In this document: positions 1-7,145 of the stretch, in pieces
Numbering within the stretch: the stretch's first letter is position 1
Layout: each line of letters opens with the position of its first letter
NCBI GenBank assembly: GCA_963830385.1
Contig: CAWHMD010000005.1
Span: 1,054,001 to 1,118,000 of the forward strand
Reading direction: 5' to 3'
From: Bog-532 sp963830385
GTDB lineage: Bacteria > Actinomycetota > Actinomycetes > Streptosporangiales > Streptosporangiaceae
Length of the DNA stretch: 64,000 nt
Made by a program: the position numbers and the translations under genes
Notes under the pieces: generated by a model
The model's database searches: none
What the model was told of the DNA's origin: nothing
What the model saw: only the letters and a program-made list of their open reading frames with translations

Positions 1-442
1 CGGGATCGCGGTCTCCCCGGACGGCAAGACCGTCTACGTGACCGGCACCGAGTCGAACGAGCTGTACCTGGTCAGCGCGGCCACCAACCGGGTGACAGGC
101 ACGGTCAAGGTCGGCGAGCTGCCCTGGCAGGTCGTCGCGGCGCCGAACGGGAAGACGGTCTACGTGGCCAACCCGGACTCCAGCTCGGTCTCGGTGGTCA
201 GCACCGCGACCGGGGCGGTGACGGCCACGATCGCGATCCCCGGCGACCCGGACACGCTGGCCCTCACCCCCGACGGCAGCCAGCTGTGGGTCGGGGCCCG
301 GTTCACGGCCAAGGTGGCCGTGCTGAACACGGCGGACAACTCGACCGTGGGGTCGATCAACCTCGGGGACGCGCCGAACGCGGCCGACGGCTACGCGCCG
401 ACCGGCATCGCGCTCACCGCTACGCCGACCGCCGGGTCCTGA
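1..442 (+). CDS. YVTN-type beta-propeller repeat protein (3' end only)
   Basis: The reading frame is open from base 2, so the gene starts before the window and about 146 C-terminal residues are visible. They contain repeated blades with the signature PDGKTVYV / PNGKTVYVANPDSSSVSVV / PDGSQLWVG, each followed by a T-G-T-V/I strand. This is the YVTN/NHL-like beta-propeller pattern of secreted or surface proteins. No enzymatic motif is seen and the function is unknown. The stop lies 23 bases inside the convergent acetyltransferase gene. Confidence 0.75.
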   Translation, partial: GIAVSPDGKTVYVTGTESNELYLVSAATNRVTGTVKVGELPWQVVAAPNGKTVYVANPDSSSVSVVSTATGAVTATIAIPGDPDTLALTPDGSQLWVGARFTAKVAVLNTADNSTVGSINLGDAPNAADGYAPTGIALTATPTAGS

Positions 443-971
443 CCAGGATGTCGTAGGTCAACGCGCCCGGGGCCGGCGGCCCCGGGCGCGGGTCGCGGGA
501 GCGGGCCACTTTCTGCCAGCCCCAGCGCTGAAAGGCTTGCTGGGCGGCGCTGGCTGTAGGCAGCACGGCGAGCGTGGCCCGTTCCTCGGCCCGGCCGTCC
601 AGGATCAGGTCGTGCAGGGCCCGGCCGATGCCCTGCCGCCGCCAGGAGGCCCGCACGGCCAGGTCGATCAGGGCGAACGTGCGGCCGGGGTGCTCGTCGG
701 TGAGGTCGTCCGGCACCGTGGTGGTAAGGTCCCGCCACCACGAAGTGGACGGCCGCAACGGCAGCCCGGTCGCGTATCCGACCAGGTAGCCACCGTGCCA
801 GGCGGTAGCGAGTACGAACCCGGGTTGACGCCGCAGGACCCGGAACCGGGCGCGGAACAACTCTTTCTGGTCATCATCAGCGGTTTCGGCATGCAGGGCC
901 ACCAGATCGGACTCGTACTGCTCGGCCTGCCGCCCGTCCAGCAGGCGGAACTCCAGGCCGGATTCGATCAC
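420..971 (-). CDS. GNAT family N-acetyltransferase
   Basis: A 183-residue protein with the GNAT fold. Strand beta-4 (FALIDLAV, about 99-106) leads into the acetyl-CoA pyrophosphate loop RRQGIG (111-116). A later helix and RWGWQKVARS strand (149-158) are typical of the family. The GTG start at 971 was chosen because it overlaps the nadD stop as GTGA, implying translational coupling, and because residues upstream in the same frame are the nadD shadow. The substrate cannot be inferred. The 3' end overlaps the convergent beta-propeller gene by 23 bases. Confidence 0.8.
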   Translation of the reverse strand: MIESGLEFRLLDGRQAEQYESDLVALHAETADDDQKELFRARFRVLRRQPGFVLATAWHGGYLVGYATGLPLRPSTSWWRDLTTTVPDDLTDEHPGRTFALIDLAVRASWRRQGIGRALHDLILDGRAEERATLAVLPTASAAQQAFQRWGWQKVARSRDPRPGPPAPGALTYDILVRTRRSA

Positions 972-1591
972 GCGCGCACCGGGTCGTCCGGCGCGGAGTA
1001 CAGGTCCCGCTTGGCGATGTACTGGACGACGCCGTCCGGGACCAGGTACCAGACCGGTTCGCCGTCGGCCACGCGGGCGCGGCACTCGCTGGAGGAAATG
1101 GCCAGGGCGGGGATCTCGACCAGGCTGACCTTGCCGTCCGGCAGCCCGTCCTCGGTCAGCGTGTGCCCGGGCCGGGTACAGCCGATGAAGTGTGCGAGCG
1201 AGAACAGCTCATCCAGATCGTGCCAGGACAGCATGGTGGCCAGCGCGTCCGCGCCGGTGATGAAGAAGAACTCGTCCTCGGGGGGCGCCGCCGCCCGCAG
1301 GTCCTTCAGCGTGTCGATGGTGTAGGTCGGCCCCGGCCGGTCGATGTCCACCCGGCTGACGCTGAACCGCGGGTTGGACGCGGTGGCGATGACCGTCATC
1401 AGGTACCGGTCCTCGGCCGGCGAGACCTCGCGGCCTGCCTTCTGCCACGGCTTGCCGGTCGGTACGAAGATCACCTCGTCCAGCTCGAAGATGTGCCCGA
1501 CTTCGCTCGCGGCGACGAGGTGACCGTGGTGGACGGGGTCAAACGTGCCGCCCATCACCCCGATGCGCCGTCCCTCCCGGCCAGTATTCAT
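968..1591 (-). CDS. nadD: nicotinate-nucleotide adenylyltransferase NadD
   Basis: A 207-residue NadD that adenylates nicotinate mononucleotide in NAD synthesis. The nucleotidyltransferase signature GGTFDPVHHGHL is at residues 14-25, and the C-terminal ISSSECR segment corresponds to the family ISSTxIR motif. The ATG at 1591 starts shortly before the first beta strand (RRIGVMGG); the open frame further upstream lacks homology-like sequence. In many actinobacteria nadD follows the obgE-proB block, and here it lies downstream of proB with two plus-strand genes inserted between. It is coupled to the GNAT gene by a GTGA overlap. Confidence 0.93.
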   Translation of the reverse strand: MNTGREGRRIGVMGGTFDPVHHGHLVAASEVGHIFELDEVIFVPTGKPWQKAGREVSPAEDRYLMTVIATASNPRFSVSRVDIDRPGPTYTIDTLKDLRAAAPPEDEFFFITGADALATMLSWHDLDELFSLAHFIGCTRPGHTLTEDGLPDGKVSLVEIPALAISSSECRARVADGEPVWYLVPDGVVQYIAKRDLYSAPDDPVRA

Positions 1592-1654
1592 AACGGGATG
1601 GTATCGAGGCCGGCAAGGCGCTTGTGCCCGGCCGGCGGCGCTACCATACGAGAT

Positions 1655-2689
1655 ATGACTCCAGTGCCGGATCGAGCGCGGGTACGCCTTCCGGGTATCA
1701 GTTCTCGCGCGTATGAACACCCCGCCGATCGTTCCGCCCTGGTGGCGATGCGCAAGCTGACCGGGTTCGACGTGCTGCTGCGCAAGCTGTCAGGGCTGTT
1801 CAACGAACGTTCCCTGCGGCTGCAGTTCCTGGCTAGCGGCGTGCGCGTCTCCGAGCGCCAGTTCCCGCAGATCAACGACATGGTGCGGGACGGGGCCTAC
1901 GTCCTCGACCTGCCGAATATCCCTGAGGTGTTCGTCACCCAGAACCCCATCGTGAACGCGATGGCGCTCGGGTCGGACCAGCCGTTCATCGTGATCAACA
2001 CGGGCCTGGTTGACCTGCTGGACGCCGAGGAGCTGCGCACCGTGGTCGGGCACGAGCTCGGTCACGTGCTGTCCGGGCACGCCGTCTACCGGACCATGAT
2101 GTTCCACCTGATCAACCTGGCCGCGCGGATCGCGTGGATGCCGCTCGGCTACATCGGCCTGCGCGGCATCATCTGGGGCCTGGAGGAGTGGTACCGCAAG
2201 GCCGAGCTGTCCTGCGACCGGGCTGGCCTGCTGGCCAGCCAGGATCCGGCCGCCGCCAAGCGGGTGCTGATGAAGCTGGCGGGCGGGGCGCGGCTGTCCG
2301 AGCTGAACTCCGACGCCTTCATGGAGCAGGCCCACGACTACGACGCGGTGCCCGACGTCCGCGACGGACTGCTGAAGATCCTGCAGCTGCAGGGCAACAC
2401 GCACCCGTTCGCGGTGACCCGGTTCGCCGAACTCAGCCGGTGGATCGACAGCGGTGAGTACGAGCGCATCCTGGCCGGCGACTATCCGCGCCGCGACACC
2501 GACTCCACCGCCACCGTCGGCGAGGAGATCCGCAACGCGGCCAGGTCCTACCAGGAGTCCTGGAACCGCACCGAGGACCCGCTGGTCGGGATGTTCCGGG
2601 GCGCGGCCGACAGCGCCATGCGGGCCAGTGAGGGCCTGTTCGGCCGGTTCGGCGGCGCGCGCCGGGACAACAACGGCAACGACGACTGA
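1655..2689 (+). CDS. M48 family zinc metallopeptidase
   Basis: A 344-residue peptidase. The zinc-binding HELGH is at residues 133-137, with the third ligand in the following helix AELSCDRAG (Glu184, ExxxD pattern), as in M48/HtpX-like proteases. Two hydrophobic stretches (about 148-172) between these motifs could anchor the protein in the membrane. The ATG at 1655 is the first start clear of the divergent nadD gene, whose start is only 64 bases away. The C-terminus is polar and Gly/Asn rich (RRDNNGNDD). It probably degrades membrane or envelope proteins; substrates are unknown. Confidence 0.88.
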   Translation: MTPVPDRARVRLPGISSRAYEHPADRSALVAMRKLTGFDVLLRKLSGLFNERSLRLQFLASGVRVSERQFPQINDMVRDGAYVLDLPNIPEVFVTQNPIVNAMALGSDQPFIVINTGLVDLLDAEELRTVVGHELGHVLSGHAVYRTMMFHLINLAARIAWMPLGYIGLRGIIWGLEEWYRKAELSCDRAGLLASQDPAAAKRVLMKLAGGARLSELNSDAFMEQAHDYDAVPDVRDGLLKILQLQGNTHPFAVTRFAELSRWIDSGEYERILAGDYPRRDTDSTATVGEEIRNAARSYQESWNRTEDPLVGMFRGAADSAMRASEGLFGRFGGARRDNNGNDD

Positions 2690-2714
2690 GACTGGGCTTC
2701 CCTTCGGGGAGGCG

Positions 2715-3752
2715 TTGCGGGCGGCCCTGGGGACGCCCGGCCGGGTGGTCGAGCTCGGCAGCAGCCCGCGTTCACGGGTGTGGCGAGCCGAGCTGTCCGG
2801 TCAGCCGGTGGTGGTCAAGCAGCTCGTTCCCGCCGGGCCAGCGGCGGCGAGGCGGTACGCGCGTGAGGTGGGTGCGCTGCGGCTGGCGGGCGCGGCCCGG
2901 CCGCCGGTGGCGCCGCGGCTGCTCGGCAGCGATCCGGGCGAGCGGGTGCTGGTACTGGAGTACCTGAAAGAGGACCGGCCGCCCGGAGCGGACTGGATGA
3001 CCGGGTGGGCGGAGGCGCTGGCCCGGCTGCACGCAGCCGGTGTTCCCGGGGCGGACGACGGCCTGCCGTGCTGGCCGGGGCCGTCGGCCGGGGACGTCGA
3101 GGCGTTCCTGGCCCTTGCGCGAGCGCTGGGGGTGGCGGTGGCGGCCGGGGCGCCGGCCGAGCTGGCGGGAGTGGTGAGCCGGCTGGCCGAGTTGCCCGCG
3201 CAGGCCCTGCTGCACGGCGACCCTTGCCCGGACAACGCCCTGCACGCAGCGGACGGGGTGCGGTTCATCGACTTCGAGCAGGCGGCCCGGGGCAACGGGC
3301 TGGTGGAGCTGGCCTACCTGCGCATCGGCTTCCCGACCTGCTGGTGTGCCACCAGCCCGGACCCGGGCCGCCTGGGCGCGGCTGAAGCGGCCTACCGCTC
3401 GGCCTGGCGGGCGGCCACCGGCGGCGATGTCGAGGGTGATCTCACCGACGCCTGCGCGGGCTGGCTACTGCGGGGCGACGGGCTGGTGGAACGGGCCGAA
3501 CGGACCGGCGTCGACCACTGGGGCCGGCTGCTGGACCAGGACTGGACCTGGGGCACGGCGACCGCGCGGCAGCGGCTGCTGCACCGGCTGCTGGTCGTGG
3601 GCCAGCTGGCGGCGGACGGCGGCCGGGCGGCCCGGTTGGCGGACACCGGGCGGCTGGCCGGGGAGATGGCGGGCGCCGTGCTCGACCGGTGGCCGGGGCT
3701 ACGGCCGCTGCCAACGCGCTGGCGCTGGTGGGACGGGCTGGACGGAGGCTAG
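2715..3752 (+). CDS. aminoglycoside phosphotransferase/APH-type kinase family protein
   Basis: About 345 residues with a protein-kinase-like APH fold. VVVKQL is the ATP-binding lysine strand near the N-terminus. The catalytic loop is HGDPCPDN (about residue 166) and the metal-binding segment is FIDFEQA (about 185). This family phosphorylates small molecules, and nothing here identifies the substrate. The start is uncertain: TTG at 2715 gives a compact N-terminus but its GGGGAGG purine tract is only 2 bases away. GTG at 2628, inside the M48 gene, is an in-frame alternative. The 3' end overlaps the convergent proB gene by 4 bases. Confidence 0.78.
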   Translation: MRAALGTPGRVVELGSSPRSRVWRAELSGQPVVVKQLVPAGPAAARRYAREVGALRLAGAARPPVAPRLLGSDPGERVLVLEYLKEDRPPGADWMTGWAEALARLHAAGVPGADDGLPCWPGPSAGDVEAFLALARALGVAVAAGAPAELAGVVSRLAELPAQALLHGDPCPDNALHAADGVRFIDFEQAARGNGLVELAYLRIGFPTCWCATSPDPGRLGAAEAAYRSAWRAATGGDVEGDLTDACAGWLLRGDGLVERAERTGVDHWGRLLDQDWTWGTATARQRLLHRLLVVGQLAADGGRAARLADTGRLAGEMAGAVLDRWPGLRPLPTRWRWWDGLDGG

Positions 3753-4897
3753 GGCTTCCGGCGGGCGGCCGGGGCGAGGATGACCAGGTCGTCGCGGTGG
3801 ATTACTTCGCGCTCGTATTCGTGGCCGCGTTCGCGGGCGAGCCAGCGGGTGGACCGGCCCATGAGGGCGGGGATCTCGGCCGCGTCGTAGTTGACCAGGC
3901 CACGGGCGACGACGGTGCCGCCGGGGGTGCACAGGTCGACCGGGTCACCGGCCTCGAACGTGCCCTCGGCCTTGGTGATGCCGGCCGGCAGCAGCGACGC
4001 GCGGCGGCCGACGACCGCTTCGACCGCGCCGTCGTCCAGGTAGAGACGGCCGAGCGGGACGGCCACGTGGGCCAGCCACAGCAGCCGGGTGCGGGGACGC
4101 CGGCCGGTGGCGGCGAAGTAGGTGCCGGCGGCCGCGCCGGCCAGAGCTGCGGCCGCGTCGGCGGCCCCGGCCACTACGGTGGGAATGCCGGCCCCGGTGG
4201 CGATCTTGGCCGAGTCGACCTTGGTGGTCATGCCGCCGGTGCCGATCCCGGCCCCGGAACTGCCGCCGACGCGGACACCCTCCAGGTCGGCGGGCCCGCG
4301 CACTTCCGTGATCCGGCGCGCGCCGGGCTTACGCGGGTCGCTGTCGTACAGGCCGTCGACGTCCGACAGCAGGATCAGCGCGCTGGCCCGGGTCACGTGG
4401 GCGACGAGGGCCGCCAGCCGGTCGTTGTCGCCGAACCGGATCTCGTCGGTCGCCACCGTGTCGTTCTCGTTGACGATGGGCAGCATGTGCAGCTCCAGCA
4501 GCCGGTCCAGGGTCCGCTGGGCGTTACGGTAGTGGGCCCGCCGCATCAGATCGTCGGCTGTCAGCAGCACCTGGCCGACGCCGATCCTGTGCCGGGCGAA
4601 CGCGGTGGCGTACCGGGCGATGAGCAGGCCCTGCCCGACCGAAGCGGCCGCCTGCTGGGTGGCCAGGTCGCGCGGGCGGCTGGGCAGCCCGAGCGGGGTG
4701 ATCCCGGCCGCGATGGCCCCGGACGAGACCAGGATCAGGTCAGTGCCGGCCTCGATCCGCGTCGCGCAGGCGTCAACCAGCCCGGCGATACGATCACTGT
4801 CGATGCTGCCGTCGGGGGTGGTGATCGACGACGAGCCGACCTTGACGACCAGGCGCCGGGCCTCGGTGATGGCGGGGCGGGCGGGTGGAGCCGACAC
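3749..4897 (-). CDS. proB: glutamate 5-kinase ProB
   Basis: A 382-residue cytoplasmic enzyme that phosphorylates glutamate in the first step of proline synthesis. The amino-acid-kinase domain opens with LVVKVGSSSIT and contains ILVSSGAIAAG, VNENDTVATDEIRFGDND and the GTGGMTTKVDSAKIA segment. A C-terminal PUA domain occupies roughly 280-370, the two-domain form usual in bacteria. The gene starts 2 bases after the obgE stop, so the two are almost certainly cotranscribed. The downstream neighbour on this strand is nadD, after a plus-strand pair. Confidence 0.95.
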   Translation of the reverse strand: MSAPPARPAITEARRLVVKVGSSSITTPDGSIDSDRIAGLVDACATRIEAGTDLILVSSGAIAAGITPLGLPSRPRDLATQQAAASVGQGLLIARYATAFARHRIGVGQVLLTADDLMRRAHYRNAQRTLDRLLELHMLPIVNENDTVATDEIRFGDNDRLAALVAHVTRASALILLSDVDGLYDSDPRKPGARRITEVRGPADLEGVRVGGSSGAGIGTGGMTTKVDSAKIATGAGIPTVVAGAADAAAALAGAAAGTYFAATGRRPRTRLLWLAHVAVPLGRLYLDDGAVEAVVGRRASLLPAGITKAEGTFEAGDPVDLCTPGGTVVARGLVNYDAAEIPALMGRSTRWLARERGHEYEREVIHRDDLVILAPAARRKP

Positions 4898-4899
4898 CG

Positions 4900-6261
4900 C
4901 TAGCCCAGTCGGCGGTCGGTGCCGCGGGGGCCGGGCAGGCTGCCCATCGGGAGCGTCGGATCCCAGTCGAACACCACCGGGTCCTTCGGGTCCCCGATGT
5001 ACACCTCGTCGCCGGGCACCGCGCCCGCCTCGGCCAGGGCCTCTTCGATGCCCAGCTTGGCCAGCCGGTCGGCCAGGAAGCCAACCGCCTCGTCGTTGCT
5101 GAAGTCGGTCTGCAGCACCCAGCGGCGGGTCTTCTCCCCGCGCACCAGGTAGCCGCCGTCGGAGGTTCGCTCGATGGTGAAGTCCGGCCCGGCCGCGGGC
5201 GCGGGGCGGATGATCGTCCGGCTCGGCTCGGGCTCCGGCGCGGCGGCCCGGGCGGTCGCGACCACCTCGGCGATGGCGAAGCCGAACTCGCGCAGGCCCT
5301 CGCGGGTGGCGGCGGACACCTCGTAGACCGGCAGGCCGCGCTCGACGATGGACTCTCGCACCAGGTCGGCCAGTTCGCGGGCGGCGGGCACGTCGACCTT
5401 GTTGAGCGCGACCAGCCGGGGCCGGCTGGCCAGGTCGGTGTCGGTGAGCTCGGCGTAGGCGGCCAGCTCGGACTCGATCACGTCGAGGTCGGTGAGCGGG
5501 TCCCGGCCCGGCTCCTCGGTGGCGCAGTCGATCACGTGCACCAGCGCGGCGCAGCGTTCGATGTGCCGGAGGAACTCCAGGCCCAGGCCCTTGCCCTCGC
5601 TGGCCCCGGGGATCAGGCCGGGCACGTCGGCGATGACGAACTGCACGTCACCGGCCTCGGCCACACCCAGGTTGGGGATCAGTGTGGTGAACGGGTAGTC
5701 GGCGATTTTGGGCCGGGCGGCCGACATCGCGGCGATCAGCGAGGACTTGCCCGCGCTGGGGAAGCCGATCAGGCCGATGTCGGCGATGCTCTTGAGCTCC
5801 AGGACCAGGTCGCCCTCCTCCCCCGGCTCGCCCTTGAGCGCGAACCCGGGCGCCTTGCGGGTCTTGGAGGCGAGCGCGGCGTTGCCCAGCCCGCCCTTGC
5901 CGCCCGCGGCGGCCACGTACCGGGTCCCGGCGCCAATCAGGTCGGCCAGCACGGTGCCGTCGGCCGACTTGACCACGGTGCCGTCGGGGACCCCGATGAT
6001 CAGGTCGCCGCCCTCGGCGCCGGTGCGGTTCGACCCCTCCCCCGGCTTGCCGTTGCCGGCCCGGCGGACCGGGCGGCGGTGGAAGTCGAGCAGCGTGTTC
6101 ACGTTCGGGTCGACCTCGAGGATCACGTCGCCGCCGCGCCCGCCGTTGGCGCCGTCAGGGCCGCCGAGCGGCTTGAACTTCTCCCGGTGAATGGACATAC
6201 AGCCGTGCCCGCCGTGGCCACCGGCCACCTTGAGCAGCGCCTCGTCGGCAAACTCCGCCAT
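4900..6261 (-). CDS. obgE: GTPase ObgE/CgtA
   Basis: A 453-residue essential ribosome-associated GTPase. The glycine-rich Obg domain spans about 1-158 (HRGGDV-type repeats such as GGNGKPGEGSN). The G domain carries G1 GFPSAGKSS, the switch ending in FTTLIPN, G3 DVPG and G4 NKVD. A C-terminal OCT domain lies at about 360-430. The gene follows rpmA after a strong hairpin, the classic rplU-rpmA-obgE order, and is coupled to proB. A Shine-Dalgarno AAAGGAGGGA precedes the ATG. Confidence 0.96.
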   Translation of the reverse strand: MAEFADEALLKVAGGHGGHGCMSIHREKFKPLGGPDGANGGRGGDVILEVDPNVNTLLDFHRRPVRRAGNGKPGEGSNRTGAEGGDLIIGVPDGTVVKSADGTVLADLIGAGTRYVAAAGGKGGLGNAALASKTRKAPGFALKGEPGEEGDLVLELKSIADIGLIGFPSAGKSSLIAAMSAARPKIADYPFTTLIPNLGVAEAGDVQFVIADVPGLIPGASEGKGLGLEFLRHIERCAALVHVIDCATEEPGRDPLTDLDVIESELAAYAELTDTDLASRPRLVALNKVDVPAARELADLVRESIVERGLPVYEVSAATREGLREFGFAIAEVVATARAAAPEPEPSRTIIRPAPAAGPDFTIERTSDGGYLVRGEKTRRWVLQTDFSNDEAVGFLADRLAKLGIEEALAEAGAVPGDEVYIGDPKDPVVFDWDPTLPMGSLPGPRGTDRRLG

Positions 6262-6300
6262 GGCGTCCCTCCTTTCGCGTGGGTGATCTCAGGCATGACA

Positions 6301-6328
6301 AAGGCGGACCGGGTAGCCGGTCCGCCTT
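6301..6328. terminator. hairpin between rpmA and obgE, probable terminator/attenuator
   Basis: A perfect 12-bp stem, AAGGCGGACCGG and its complement, with a 4-base loop. It lies between the rpmA stop and the obgE start. On the plus strand the stem is followed by TCGC and then six T; on the transcribed minus strand it is followed by TGTC, a weaker U run. It probably lowers expression of obgE-proB relative to the ribosomal protein genes. Confidence 0.65.
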
Positions 6329-6359
6329 CGCTTTTTTGGGTCCCAGTGGGGCCGCGGAC

Positions 6360-6638
6360 CTAGCCGACGGCCGCCGGGGTCTCTTCGCTCTCCGGCGTGA
6401 TGCTCACGGCCCGGCGGCCGCGGTGCGAGCCGAACGTCACCTTGCCCGCGACCAGCGCGAACAGGGTGTCGTCACCGCCCCGGCCGACGTTGATGCCGGG
6501 GTGGAAGTGCGTACCACGCTGGCGGACGATGATCTCGCCGGCGTTCACGCGCTGGCCGCCGAAACGCTTGACGCCGAGCCGCTGGGCATTGGAGTCACGG
6601 CCGTTGCGGCTGGACGATGCGCCCTTCTTGTGTGCCAT
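6360..6638 (-). CDS. rpmA: 50S ribosomal protein L27
   Basis: A 92-residue L27 beginning MAHKKGASSSRNGRDSN, the conserved N-terminus that reaches the peptidyl-transferase centre. It continues with GVKRFGGQ, VNAGEIIVRQRGT and HPGINVGRGGDDTLFA. It starts 1 base after the rplU stop and is cotranscribed with it. The short acidic C-terminal extension (SEETPAAVG) is common in actinobacteria. No N-terminal Firmicutes-type cleavable extension is present. Confidence 0.97.
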   Translation of the reverse strand: MAHKKGASSSRNGRDSNAQRLGVKRFGGQRVNAGEIIVRQRGTHFHPGINVGRGGDDTLFALVAGKVTFGSHRGRRAVSITPESEETPAAVG

Positions 6639-6639
6639 C

Positions 6640-6966
6640 TCAGCTCTTCGCCTTCTTCGCTGCGTCGATGCCGGTGATCCGCACCTGCGTGTACTTCTGG
6701 CGGTGGCCGAGACGACGCCGGTAACCGGTCTTGTTCCGGTAGTGGATCATGTTGATCTTCGGTCCGGCCGCGTCGCCGACGATCTCAGCCGTGATCCGGT
6801 ACCCGCTGACCTTCGCGGGGTCGGAAATCACGTTGTCGTCGTCGACCACCAGGACGGCCGGCAGCGTGATGCTGGAGCCGACGTCGCCGGAAAGCTTGTC
6901 GACGTTCAGGACGTCATCGACCGACACTTTTTCCTGCCGGCCGCCTGCGCGCACAATCGCGTACAC
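6640..6966 (-). CDS. rplU: 50S ribosomal protein L21
   Basis: A 108-residue L21 with the expected start (M)YAIVRAGGRQEKVSV and the C-terminal signature YRNKTGYRRRLGHRQ. The GTG at 6966 matches the family start and has a purine-rich GAGGGAGAGAG tract upstream; the longer open frame to 7002 is not supported. It is first in the rplU-rpmA pair. About 180 bases separate it from the RNase E/G gene upstream and are likely to contain the promoter and leader. Confidence 0.95.
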   Translation of the reverse strand: MYAIVRAGGRQEKVSVDDVLNVDKLSGDVGSSITLPAVLVVDDDNVISDPAKVSGYRITAEIVGDAAGPKINMIHYRNKTGYRRRLGHRQKYTQVRITGIDAAKKAKS

Positions 6967-7145
6967 CCGAGAACTCTCTCTCCCTCGTGCGTGCCCTCGC
7001 ATCCCTCGTTACCGGGGATTGGTGTGCCAACGACGGGCTCGCCTGAACTTACAACTGGCGACCTGGGGACTCGTGCTGGGCACGTCCCGGGCGCCGAAGG
7101 TCAAGGTTACCAGAGCTTCAGCGCTGCAAAGTAACCGTCGAACTC